Shown piece by piece: positions 1 to 9,154 of a stretch of DNA of 64,000 nucleotides. The notes beneath the pieces were generated by a model, which saw only the letters and a program-made list of their open reading frames with translations, did not search any database and had not been told where the DNA came from. Numbering within the stretch: position 1 is the first letter of the stretch; each line of letters begins with the position of its first letter. The stretch is from Nemertoderma westbladi (Eukaryota > Xenacoelomorpha > Nemertodermatida > Nemertodermatidae): assembly GCA_032718475.1 (NCBI GenBank), contig JAUCBJ010002021.1, positions 25,285-89,284 on the forward strand, in the 5' to 3' direction. Made by a program: the position numbers and the translations under genes.

Positions 1-10
1 CGCTACAACG

Positions 11-1174
11 TTGGCGACTCCCGCTTCGGCGGTCGAATGGGTGGATGAGAGACGACGGGGGATGGATCTCCTGCTCGGGCAGATGCAGGAGACCGTTCAG
101 CAATTCAAGGGCACAGTAAGGGAAAGTAGGTTAGAGTTGCAAGAAGTGCAGCAAAGTATCGCGTTAGAACGCGATAAATTAGTAAATACACAAAAGGGTA
201 TACCACCACCCTCGGTAACGATGTGTCAACCTGTTAGGTCTGAAGTATCTCATGCGCAAGGTGTGGAGCCTACACGCATCTATACTGCTAGCGAAGTAGA
301 AACTCCTATAGTGAACCCTATTAAGGGTAATTATAGACCTGTTGATAATGATATTCCCTATAGACCTGATCATAATCCGAGAAATTTATATACTGATAAC
401 TCGATATTAAATAACACGATGGCCCAAGAAAGTTTTACGCGTCAAATGGCTAGAACCGAAGCCCGGCAAGCGGTAAAGGTGGGAGAGATAGTCAAGTTCA
501 ATGGAGATGAGATGAAATGGTTACCTTTTAATGAATATTATAAAGATAACATACAGAACTCTGTACTATCTAATGGAAAGAAACTTAGATTCCTCATCGA
601 GTGCTTGGAAGGATCTCCCAAGTTAATGGCGTTAAAGTTTATTGGACATCCAGACGGATTAAGACAAGTTTGGGATACACTAAACATCAGGTATGGTAAT
701 AGGAATAACATAGCTAAATATTTGTATGCAAAATTAGTAGCGCCCCGAAAGTTCATTAGCAGCGGGATAATAGAGTTTTCCGATGAGATTCAAGAGATCT
801 GTAGACAATTAGATTGGTTAGGTAAGTCTCATGAATATCAGAGTTCTATGGTTATTGGAGCCGTGGCTTCTACTTTACCGAAGGGTGGAGTAGGTACACG
901 CTGGGATAAGAAAGTGTTATATATGATGGAACAACAACAACGAGACCCTACCATGGCTGATCTCATGTCATTCTTGGATGGCGAAGTGAAATTACAGCTC
1001 ATAAAGCAGTCCAGAGAGAAGACACCGGAAAACAAGGTAAGTGAGAAACCCGTCTCCAGGAGAAAGGTAACACCAGTGTGTTATACAGACGACGGCGAAA
1101 GCCAGACTTCTCAAGGAGAGGATAGCGGGAAAGACACTGAAAGATCTTATTATGTCAATAAAATGCCTAAGTAA
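11..1174 (+). pseudogene. BEL/Pao Gag, 5' partial
   Basis: The frame is open to the left edge of the window, so the true start is not visible; position 11 is a TTG, not an ATG. Residues about 17-60 are glutamine- and leucine-rich and look like a coiled coil. Residues about 155-330 (KFNGDEMKWLPFNEYY onwards) have the pattern of the DUF1759 Gag domain of Pao elements. The C-terminal 50 residues are basic, acidic and serine-rich. The frame ends at 1174, 23 bases past the start of the next frame. In this family Gag and Pol are often continuous, so the break may be decay or a recoding site. Nothing here distinguishes the two. Confidence 0.8.
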
Positions 1175-3887
1175 ATTCAAGTCTCGAACCAATGACAGGA
1201 GAGAACAGGTAAGAAAAACTCCTCCTACATCTCCTAAGAGAATTCAGGTGAGAAAGCCCGAAGAAAGAACGAGTGTGCACAATGTTATTCAAAATAAGGT
1301 AAGTAACATCAAACCGAAATGTGCGCTATGTGACAGGACCCACCGTTTGAATATGTGTGATGAATTCCTGAAGAAATCATTAGCGGAGAGAGGGGAAGTC
1401 ATGTGGGATAAGCGGTTGTGTTATAATTGCCTCAGACAAGGACACCAATGGCGAACCTGTTACTCTGACACAAGGTGTGCCAAGTGCGGTGCGAAACATC
1501 ATATCTTGTTGCACACTGAATTCGAGCGAAATAGTCCGAGTCAGGTAAGTGATTCCGAACTACATGTCCAATTCAGTGATGTGAACGACACTGATCAATC
1601 TGAGATGGTAGGATTCTATACGGATGAGTTCTCCGACGAAAACGAATCTTGTTACATGATAAATACCGCAGTGTATCGAGCACTCACGTATGAAAAAGAT
1701 ACAGACAGCGACCTCACCCTAACTACTTCTGATCAACAACCATCTTGGAAAGCGCCAACTTCCAATGTAGGAATCCGAGAATTTCCTGTAGTACAGGTAA
1801 GGGTCCACGGACCTAAAAGGAGTTATGTAGTGAACGCCCTCCTTGACTCTGGTAGTACAGGAACATTCATCGACAAAGAACTAGCCGAAGACATCTTTGC
1901 TGGACAACCCAAGTTCCGAACTAAGCTAAACATGTCAGGAATTATGCAGGTTTGGAAATCTACAGTAATCGCGGATTATTATGTAGGTGCGTTGTCCACC
2001 CCCCAGGATGAACTAGGAGAACATAGCATAAGGTCAGTGAAAATGGTGGCGATAAAGAACTTCGCTACCACCCAAGTGGAACCTTATAACTGGGACGAGG
2101 ACGATTTCACCCAGCAGCTGGAAATACCTAGATTCGACACCGATTACCCTGGAGTGCAAATACTCATCGGTCAAAACGCGCATGAAGCGCTCGAGACATT
2201 GGAGAAACGGCCCGCTCAACCGCAACCATTACAACCTTATGCAGTAAGAACTAGAGTGGGTTGGTACTTTACTGGCCCTTCCCGTAGAACTCTCATGGAA
2301 AGATTACTGAAAGATCAGGTATATCAAGTGCGAGAATGGGAAGTTGAGAACAGTGAGTTAGACGATCCAACTGAGGGAACTCCATACTCCTCAGACAACG
2401 ACGATATACACCAACTCTTCGATGAGGAGAATACAATCGATCTCCTTAAGGAAAACGAGACTTGGCAAAACCAAGTGAACTTATGTCAGCTCCTTCGTCC
2501 ATCAGAACGAGACGACTATAACGACGAACTTAATGACGTCATTGAACGTTATAATGCCAAGACTCGGGATGAACACGCCGTACGATTCTTTACTCAAGAG
2601 GCTGTAGAGCCCAATTCCTACGATAAGGCCCTATCGGTAGAGGAAGAAAGAGCCAAGCAGATCCAAGAGACAACTACACGTTTTCTTAAAGATCAAGGTA
2701 GATATGAGATCGGGCTACCTTTCCGAAAGCGAGAACCAAAGTTCGTAAACAACAGACCCTTGGCAGAGAAAAGAATTGCTCAACTACATCGACGCCTTAC
2801 GGCAAATTCTTCAGCTAAAGAAATGTATCAAACGCAGTTGAAGAAGTTTATTAGCAAGGGATATGCGGAGCTAGTACCGGAAGAAACACCTATAACTGAG
2901 AGAACGTATTATTTAACTCACCATTACGTTCCCAAACCCGGTAAACCAAATGAGGTACGAGTGGTGTTCGATGGCTCCGCCCTCTATATGGGCCAATCCC
3001 TTAATTCTGAATTGCTACCCGGACCCAACTTACTCCAATCATTGTTGGGAATACTTTTAAGATTAAGACAATATTCCATTGCTTTTGCCTCAGATATAGA
3101 AGGCATGTTCTTACAAGTCAAAGCGCTGGATAGGGATCGAGATAGCCTACGATTTCTGTGGTGGCCTGAAGGAGACCTCAACCAGAAACCGGTGGAGTAC
3201 TGGATGACCATCCAAGCTTTTGGGATAATCTCGAGCCCTTCAAACGCCTGTTCCGTGGTGCGCACCACTGCGGATGATAACCGAGACGCCTTCTCTAAAG
3301 AGGTGATCGACAATATCAAACGAGACATCTACAAGGACAATAATCTAAAGTCCCTTCCATCAGTCGAAGAAGCCATTGAGGTCGCTAAAGGAACGGTAGA
3401 GTGCTTAAAAAGAGGTGGATTTCGATTAACTAAATTCACCAGCAACTCCCGTGAGTTTCTGGAGTCGATCCCGGTAGAAGATCGAGGAGCAAAAGACCTG
3501 GATCTAATAAAGGATGATCTCCCAGAAACTAAGACCCTTGGTTTGAAATGGGACACAGAAAGAGATATCCTGTTTTTCCAACTAAAACAGCGAGATAATC
3601 CAGTTCGGACTAAACGGATTTGTTTAAGTATCCTGAGCACTTATTTCGATCCATTGGGATTTATTAGCCCAGTTATATTGATTGCTCGGAGTTTAGTTCA
3701 ACAAATGTGGCTTGAAAACCACTCATGGGACGATCCACTTAAGGGAGAATTATTAAAGAAGTGGATGAAATGGGAGGATTCTCTACCAGCCATCGAGAAC
3801 TTTATAATTTCCCGTTCATATTTTGGTCATGTTCTACGTATTCCTATCAACTCCATGTGTTTGGAGACGCCAGCGATATGGGAATAG
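1152..3887 (+). pseudogene. BEL/Pao Pol N-terminal part: zinc knuckles, protease, reverse transcriptase
   Basis: Cysteine/histidine clusters at residues about 56-120 (CALCDRTHRLNMC, CYNCLRQGH, CAKCGAKHH) are nucleic-acid-binding knuckles. An aspartic protease follows, with its DSG triad at 1845-1853 (ALLDSGSTGTFID). The reverse transcriptase starts near residue 560. Its first catalytic aspartate is in ASDIEGMFLQV (GAT at 3093). The second motif, normally Y-x-D-D, reads YKDN at 3330-3341, so one catalytic aspartate is asparagine. GGFRLTKFTSNS further on is typical of Pao RT. The frame is lost near 3850, and RNase H continues in another frame. Confidence 0.85.
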
Positions 3888-4738
3888 GTATAGTAGCCTA
3901 CCTAAGGGTGGAAACTCCGGACGGAATCAAAGTCGCCTTGGTTACCTCTAAGGCATTGATAAACAACAAGTTGAAAGTTCCTCGAGCGGAGTTAAAAGCG
4001 GCTCTATACACTACAGCCATCGGCCGGAATGTAACAGAACAGATCGACTATCCACTGGAGAAAACTGTCTATTGGACCGATGCTTTACTCGTGTTGGAGT
4101 ATATAACCAATGAAGTCTGTCAGTTCAGCGTCTTCGTTACCAACAGAGTAGCTATTATACTCAGTCGCACAACGATGGATCAATGGAGACATTGCCCCGG
4201 AACGATTAACCCAGCAGATATCGCCTCCAGGGGAGCAACTCCACAAGAACTGGTAGATACTCCAGACTGGCTAGGTGGACCCGGCTTCCTCTACAAAGAA
4301 GAAGAAGAATGGCCTCCTCATCTTACTACCACAGAGATTAGACAGGCCAAGGGAGCGGAGAAAGTCAAACCTAAAACTCGGGCGAGTAAATCGAAGTTAT
4401 TCAAACCTATGGTAGATCTGTCTGTACTACATACTTCCGGAGACGACGCTTTGGATCAGAAACCCACAGCCACAAATAAACTTGTTGTGGAAATCCGTGA
4501 TAAGGATTGGAAATCTGGAATACCAGACGTCTCGCAAGGACTCTCACCTCTTCTGCAGAGAGCGATACATCACTACAGTTCCTGGAATCGACTCTGTAAG
4601 GCCGTTACATATTTAAAGAGATGTTTTCACCATCACTACTCCGGGATGAAAGCCAAAGGTGATACCGCTCCAATAACATCAGTGCAGGTCCATGTTATTA
4701 AAGATCTTCCCAAATATAAGATACCGACAGGTTTCTGA
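3761..4738 (+). pseudogene. BEL/Pao Pol middle part: RNase H
   Basis: Continues Pol after a frameshift near 3850. The RNase H core begins at LHVFGDASDMGIG (aspartate codon at 3866), followed by PRAELKAAL with the expected glutamate and by VYWTDALLVLEYI with another acidic residue. WRHCPGTINPADIASRGA is the conserved C-terminal block, and DWLGGPGFL is the usual linker before the integrase region. The frame stops at 4736-4738. The sequence from about 4738 reads on into the next frame, so a second frameshift lies near 4730. The first residues of this frame (up to about 3840) are out-of-frame translation of RT and are not real protein. Confidence 0.85.
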
Positions 4739-6183
4739 AGGAGAAGATCAGTTATCAAGAGCATGACGAAACCAACAAGCAGATGCTGAGACTCCTGCAA
4801 TGCTCTGAGGATTCCGATAAGTATTTCCTGTTGTTGAAAAATCCACAGATGCGCTTAAGGGATCGTTTCTCTAGCACAATGATAGATGGGTTGATACGTG
4901 TTGGAGGAAGATTAACGAATGCGCCATTATCCTTTGACACTAAGTTCCCCATACTCATTAGAAATCTTGAAATACAAGTCAAGATGATTGTAGATGTTCA
5001 CAGCAAACTTTATCATGCTGGTAGAGAACGAGTTCTTAGCGAAATTCGAACTCGCTATTATTTTTATAAACCCCGTAGAGCTCTGAACCAAGTTCTTAGG
5101 AACTGTATACCCTGTAGGAAAGCATTCAGTAGGCCTTTAACACAGCGAGAGGCAGAATTACCTAGGGAACGAGTAAGCTTCTATGAACCACCCAAAACTA
5201 ATACCGGTGTAGATTTATTTGGCCCTATTGAAGTATATCGTGCTAGGACTATAGTCAAGAGATGGTGTGTAATCTTTGTTTGTATGACTTGTAGAGCCAT
5301 CCATCTCGATATGGTGAACGATTTATCTACCAACAGCTTTCTATTAAGCTTACGACGACAGATCGCTCGCTTTGGCACTAGTAACACGATGAGATCTGAT
5401 AAGGGAACAAACTTCATTGGTGCCAACAATGAAATCAAAGCTTACGTCAAAGATTGGAACCAAAGACAGGTGGACGATCAGCTACGAGTAACAGCATCTA
5501 GCTGGACCTTCAACGCCGCCGACGCCCCTTGGTGGGGAGGAAGTTGGGAGAGATTAATAAGAAGTGTGAAGACAGCATTTCACTTTATAGTGCCTTGCCG
5601 CGCGTATCTCACCGACGAACTTTGGCGGACGTTAATGGAGGAAATCGCCGCCTATCTCAACGAGAGACCGCTTATGCCAGTCTCATCAAGTCCCGATTCC
5701 CTGGAAGCGCTAACACCCGCGCACTTCCTACTGAAGAAACCTGTAGCCATGCTCCCACAATCGGAAATCACAGACGGAGACGAATACTGCCGGCAAACTT
5801 GGCAACTTATGCAGTTGTTATCCCATCGTTTTGCTGACCATTTCGAAAAACATTATCTGCCCACGCTACAACTTCGAACTAAGTGGTTTGCGCAGCAAGA
5901 AAACGTCAGCGCTGGAGACATGGTTCTTATTGTGGATGTAGATCTTCCACGTAAGCGGTGGCAGACAGGTCGTATAATCGAGACTCACATCTCGGATGAC
6001 GGTTTGGTGCGATCGGTAGAACTCGTCGTCATGCGACGTAACTTCAAGAAACCGGGAATTGTCTTCGAGACACAGCAGCTCAATCGCCCAGCCCAGTTGG
6101 TCGCTTATGTTTACTGGAAAGAGACAGAGAACTCTCCGGAAACTATGGGAGGCAAGATACTCTCCCCACGACCACCTCCCTAA
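4738..6183 (+). pseudogene. BEL/Pao Pol C-terminal part: integrase
   Basis: The frame is open from about 4738, upstream of the ATG at 4783. A zinc-binding H2C2 module (VDVHSKLYHAG, later NCIPCRKAF) precedes the rve catalytic core. The D,D,E residues are visible: aspartate in TGVDLFGP (codon 5212), aspartate in MRSDKGTNFIGA (codon 5398) and glutamate in GGSWERLIRS (codon 5548). The second motif normally reads DNGTNF, so the asparagine-to-lysine change is another sign of decay. The C-terminal 170 residues (FLLKKPVAMLPQ, then RTKWF and RKRWQTGRI) match the DUF5641-type tail of Pao integrases. The stop TAA is at 6181-6183. Confidence 0.85.
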
Positions 6184-6231
6184 TCCAACAAACATCTAGG
6201 GACACCCCAACTTAACAACGGGTGGAGTGGG

Positions 6232-6550
6232 TGTATGACTATATTTTATATTTGTTTTATTCTTTTATATTTATGTATGTATTATTATGTAATTTTATTT
6301 TAATCGTTTTATTTAATTTTATTTAGTAGCATGTTATTTTAGCGATTATTTAGTAGATTAGTGCAATAGATTCGCGTTTATTACGTAATTACTTATATTA
6401 TATATTTAGTGCGACGGCGAGAAACAATTCTTTTTCTCTTTCCTTACTGTCCGTATTACATTATAAATACGTGACTACAGTAAGATGAAATATCCGTGCT
6501 TATTAAAGTACAATAAAGCCACTACTATATTCAAGTATTATTGGTAGGCA
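6232..6550 (+). repeat. candidate 3' LTR of the BEL element
   Basis: A purine-rich tract at 6220-6231 resembles a polypurine primer and is followed by a TG start. An AATAAA signal sits near 6511, and a CA lies at 6549-6550. Without the 5' LTR in the window the ends cannot be fixed, so the right boundary is a guess. Confidence 0.35.
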
Positions 6551-6737
6551 GAGTATTAGGAATGCAAAGTTCAGATCCTCGTGTCTCGGCTAAACCAAGC
6601 TCTGGGTAGACCTTGGAAACGACTTGCCTCTTCACACTGACATTGCTTCGTGCGATATTGCTCTCATACCGTATATTAAATAATACATATAGTAGCGTGA
6701 TGTCCCTTTTAACAGTAGCGTAAAACGCAAAAATAAA

Positions 6738-7060
6738 TCTGTTAAACCCTTTGACCATCTGCAATTCTAGTCGATTAAGATATCGTGGCACCCTCCGATA
6801 TACTTGAAAGACAAAATTCTAGAATCAGTGGTTAACGTCCCCAGACAAGTTCTGGAATAAACTGGTGCCCATCCTAAATATTAATTATTAATATTTACAA
6901 AATCTGTCAAATTTTAGATCCTTTAAAATTCTAGTCGATTAAGGTATCGTAGCACTTACCGATACTCTTAAAAGGACAAAATTCCTAGAATCTAGGATCC
7001 CAGTCCCCAGATATGCTCTGGAATAAAATTACGTCTATTTAACATTAAATAATAAAATTT
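6738..7060 (+). repeat. tandem duplication of a ~161-bp unit with conserved hairpins
   Basis: Two diverged copies start near 6738 and 6899. Each has an outer stem ATTCTAG/CTAGAAT (6764-6770 with 6819-6825; 6928-6934 with 6985-6991). Each has an inner stem, ATATCG/CGATAT (6780-6785 with 6796-6801) in copy 1 and GTATCG/CGATAC (6944-6949 with 6960-6965) in copy 2. The A-T to G-C change on both sides of one pair is compensatory. Each copy also has a second hairpin CCAGA/TCTGG (6841-6855; 7007-7021). It is probably a structured RNA leader; which element it belongs to is unknown. Confidence 0.6.
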
Positions 7061-7849
7061 ACGGGAATAAATTTAAATTCATATATTTCAATGAATTTAA
7101 TAAATTGTCATTTTATACAATTTATAACATTCCCAAAATTCCATTAATTAATAGATCATGGGAGCGGAGATTCACTCTATTAAGTGTATTTGTGTGCGAG
7201 AATCTCCAATGTATAGTCAATAGCCGATAAAATTCATAGAATCATGTATAAAGGGGATATTGACCACTAAAGAATTACTATTAAATAGCATCCCAGATCT
7301 GTATGCATGAGAATTACCCTAATTCTACCGCTAGCTTTCCATAATGTCACCATGGCAACAACCACGCTAGAATTAGAAGTGAGTTAAAAGAACAATAGAA
7401 GGCTTGCCCCATTGAATAGCATAGTGAATAAATAGCGCACTGCTAGTATCCAAGGATACATAATAACAACGTGACATTCTGGAAGGTACTGACTAACGGA
7501 CAAATGGCCCGAATGTGTGCAGTTTGTGGCATGAATAGTTTGTGGCATGGCGTGTTGTAGGCGAATGTTACTACTAAGGTGTGTTTACAGTAGCGAGTCG
7601 CAATTGTGAAAGTAGCCCTAACTCTCCAGAAAGAACCTGAAGTACATCTAAGCCTTTGGGACGGACAGTGGAGTGACTTGTGCCGGTTATCATTGTCGTT
7701 GTGTAGCTACATCGTTGGCGAAAGCACAGCGACGACGGTACATCGGCGCTGAGGATCTTACACTGTCCGGGGGCAAAAGAGGGGTAGGCAGCGACGCCCG
7801 TTAGCCTAATATATAAACTCATTATAATATTGATAAACTCATAGCAGAT
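7061..7849 (+). other. non-coding leader before the two-ORF unit, several stem-loops
   Basis: No convincing gene. Inverted repeats include GGAGATTC 7166-7173 with GAATCTCC 7200-7207, GTCAATA 7216-7222 with TATTGAC 7258-7264, and CTAATTCT 7319-7326 with AGAATTAG 7379-7386. A match to the RFX/DAF-19 X-box consensus (GTCACCATGGCAAC) lies at 7346-7359. The stretch may be the promoter and 5' leader of the following ORFs, but no transcription start can be seen. Confidence 0.35.
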
Positions 7850-9154
7850 ATGACTGAGTTGATAGAAGATGATCTTGGTATCAGGGAGCGATATACTCTA
7901 CCTTTACAAGCATTTGTTGATAGCTTGATACGCGGCGACGCTGGTCCAACTACTATGGAGGATGATGGTCGATATATCGAACCGCCAATGTCCCCGGAGC
8001 AACTTACGCGTGAATTGGATTATAGAAAGTTCACCGCTCGTTACACGCATCGTAATGGTACGTATATGGACTTCTTAACTACCGGCCATCCTATCGATTT
8101 ACACGATACGGACGATGTGGATACCGAAAGGGAAATGGTTTTATTTAAATATCATACCCAGCGGAGTCGGAACGATAAACCAAGAATAGAACACGAGAAC
8201 TCTATTCGAAACAGACTCGAAAGGGAAGACGTTGAAGAGCCGGATAAACGCAGCGACTTCAACGATTATCTGGAATTCTTGAGAGAGACATACCTCAATA
8301 TTGCCAGTCAACAAAATCTCGAAACTCGATATCCTCAAGGTATACATCATGATCCTATGATAGAACTCAAACGACTCTATTTCACTATGATGTATCTTAC
8401 CGCCGATCGACCGCTACCTGTCGTCCCAGATAGCTTCGAACAGATGGAGGAATATTGTAAAACTGGAGAACGATCACCCGCGTTTCCTCTGCAGGACGTG
8501 CGTCTTTGGTATTACTGCGACGAATGCCCTAGACCCAATCAGCAAACGGAAAGACATAAACATCCGCGGAGACGTTGCGCTAAACACAGTTTTACACGAT
8601 ATACTTATGGGAGTTTCGAGCGAAACCTGTTCGACGTATCCCCTACGGTCGCTCGACTCAAACGATCCTTGAACAAACCGATGATCAGAGTTCCGGAATA
8701 CTCGGTCAGACCTCCGCATTCCTCAGTTAGACCTCAAACTCTTGATCCTAATAGTATCACGGATCCTCCCGAACTGTACTCACTGTTCAAAGATCTAGTG
8801 TTACCCGAACAGTTGATCGGTGGCACTCCGGTAGTAGGCTCACTAGATATTCGCCAACCCTACCTAGCTGGATTGGGACGCGGTCATCTAATATCGCCGT
8901 TTAACCCATACAACCGTCCCGGCTTCACCTCGATCCAACCCGTTACGGAAGTCGAAGAGAGCGTCGTACGAAACGCATTAGACGCTATTCGGCAGAAAAT
9001 CGGAAAAGGAACGTACGATTGTTTGGAGAAACGTAAATTGCAACAACAAGTCCAAGCGGTGAAGGAATTAGCTTTCCCCAGTTCGATAGAGAAATACAAA
9101 ATCTCGAGGAGGACATCGAACGTGGACGAACCTACTCTTTACAAGAGTTCCTAG
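7850..9154 (+). CDS. unrecognised intronless ORF A (434 aa), upstream partner of ORF B
   Basis: I do not recognise the family. The frame starts at an ATG and stays open for 434 codons. The protein is acidic at its start (MTELIEDDLG), rich in Arg, Asp, Glu and Pro, and has no signal peptide or membrane segment. Residues 223-246 hold a possible metal site (CDEC, then HKH and CAKH). Residues about 370-415 are Arg/Lys/Gln-rich and look helical. The last about 25 codons look out of frame: from 9037 the -1 frame is also open and reads on as a charged coiled coil into ORF B. A slippery heptamer is at 9073-9079. No RT, integrase, transposase or capsid motif was seen. It could be a gag-like protein of an undescribed element or a lineage-specific gene. 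Confidence 0.6.
   Translation: MTELIEDDLGIRERYTLPLQAFVDSLIRGDAGPTTMEDDGRYIEPPMSPEQLTRELDYRKFTARYTHRNGTYMDFLTTGHPIDLHDTDDVDTEREMVLFKYHTQRSRNDKPRIEHENSIRNRLEREDVEEPDKRSDFNDYLEFLRETYLNIASQQNLETRYPQGIHHDPMIELKRLYFTMMYLTADRPLPVVPDSFEQMEEYCKTGERSPAFPLQDVRLWYYCDECPRPNQQTERHKHPRRRCAKHSFTRYTYGSFERNLFDVSPTVARLKRSLNKPMIRVPEYSVRPPHSSVRPQTLDPNSITDPPELYSLFKDLVLPEQLIGGTPVVGSLDIRQPYLAGLGRGHLISPFNPYNRPGFTSIQPVTEVEESVVRNALDAIRQKIGKGTYDCLEKRKLQQQVQAVKELAFPSSIEKYKISRRTSNVDEPTLYKSS

Larger units (their letters stand above)
1..6550 (+). mobile_element. BEL/Pao LTR retrotransposon, 5' end outside window, decayed
   Basis: Gag, protease, reverse transcriptase, RNase H and integrase modules follow one another on the + strand in BEL/Pao order: a Gag of DUF1759 type, zinc knuckles with a DUF1758-type protease, Pao-type RT, RNase H, an H2C2/rve integrase and a DUF5641-like tail. 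The 5' LTR and the gag start lie left of the window. The frame breaks between gag and pol (near 1150), near 3850 and near 4730, and the RT active site is altered, so the copy looks inactive. A candidate 3' LTR follows the coding part. Family assignment rests on domain order and motifs. Confidence 0.9.

Noticed and set aside
6738-7060. Hammerhead ribozyme in the duplicated hairpins
   Set aside because: The CTGATGA and GAAA core sequences are not present.
6551-7849. 5' LTR for the two-ORF unit matching foldback-1 arms
   Set aside because: No match to the arm words (CCAATCAGAGC, ACGTCCTAAAGG) was found here.
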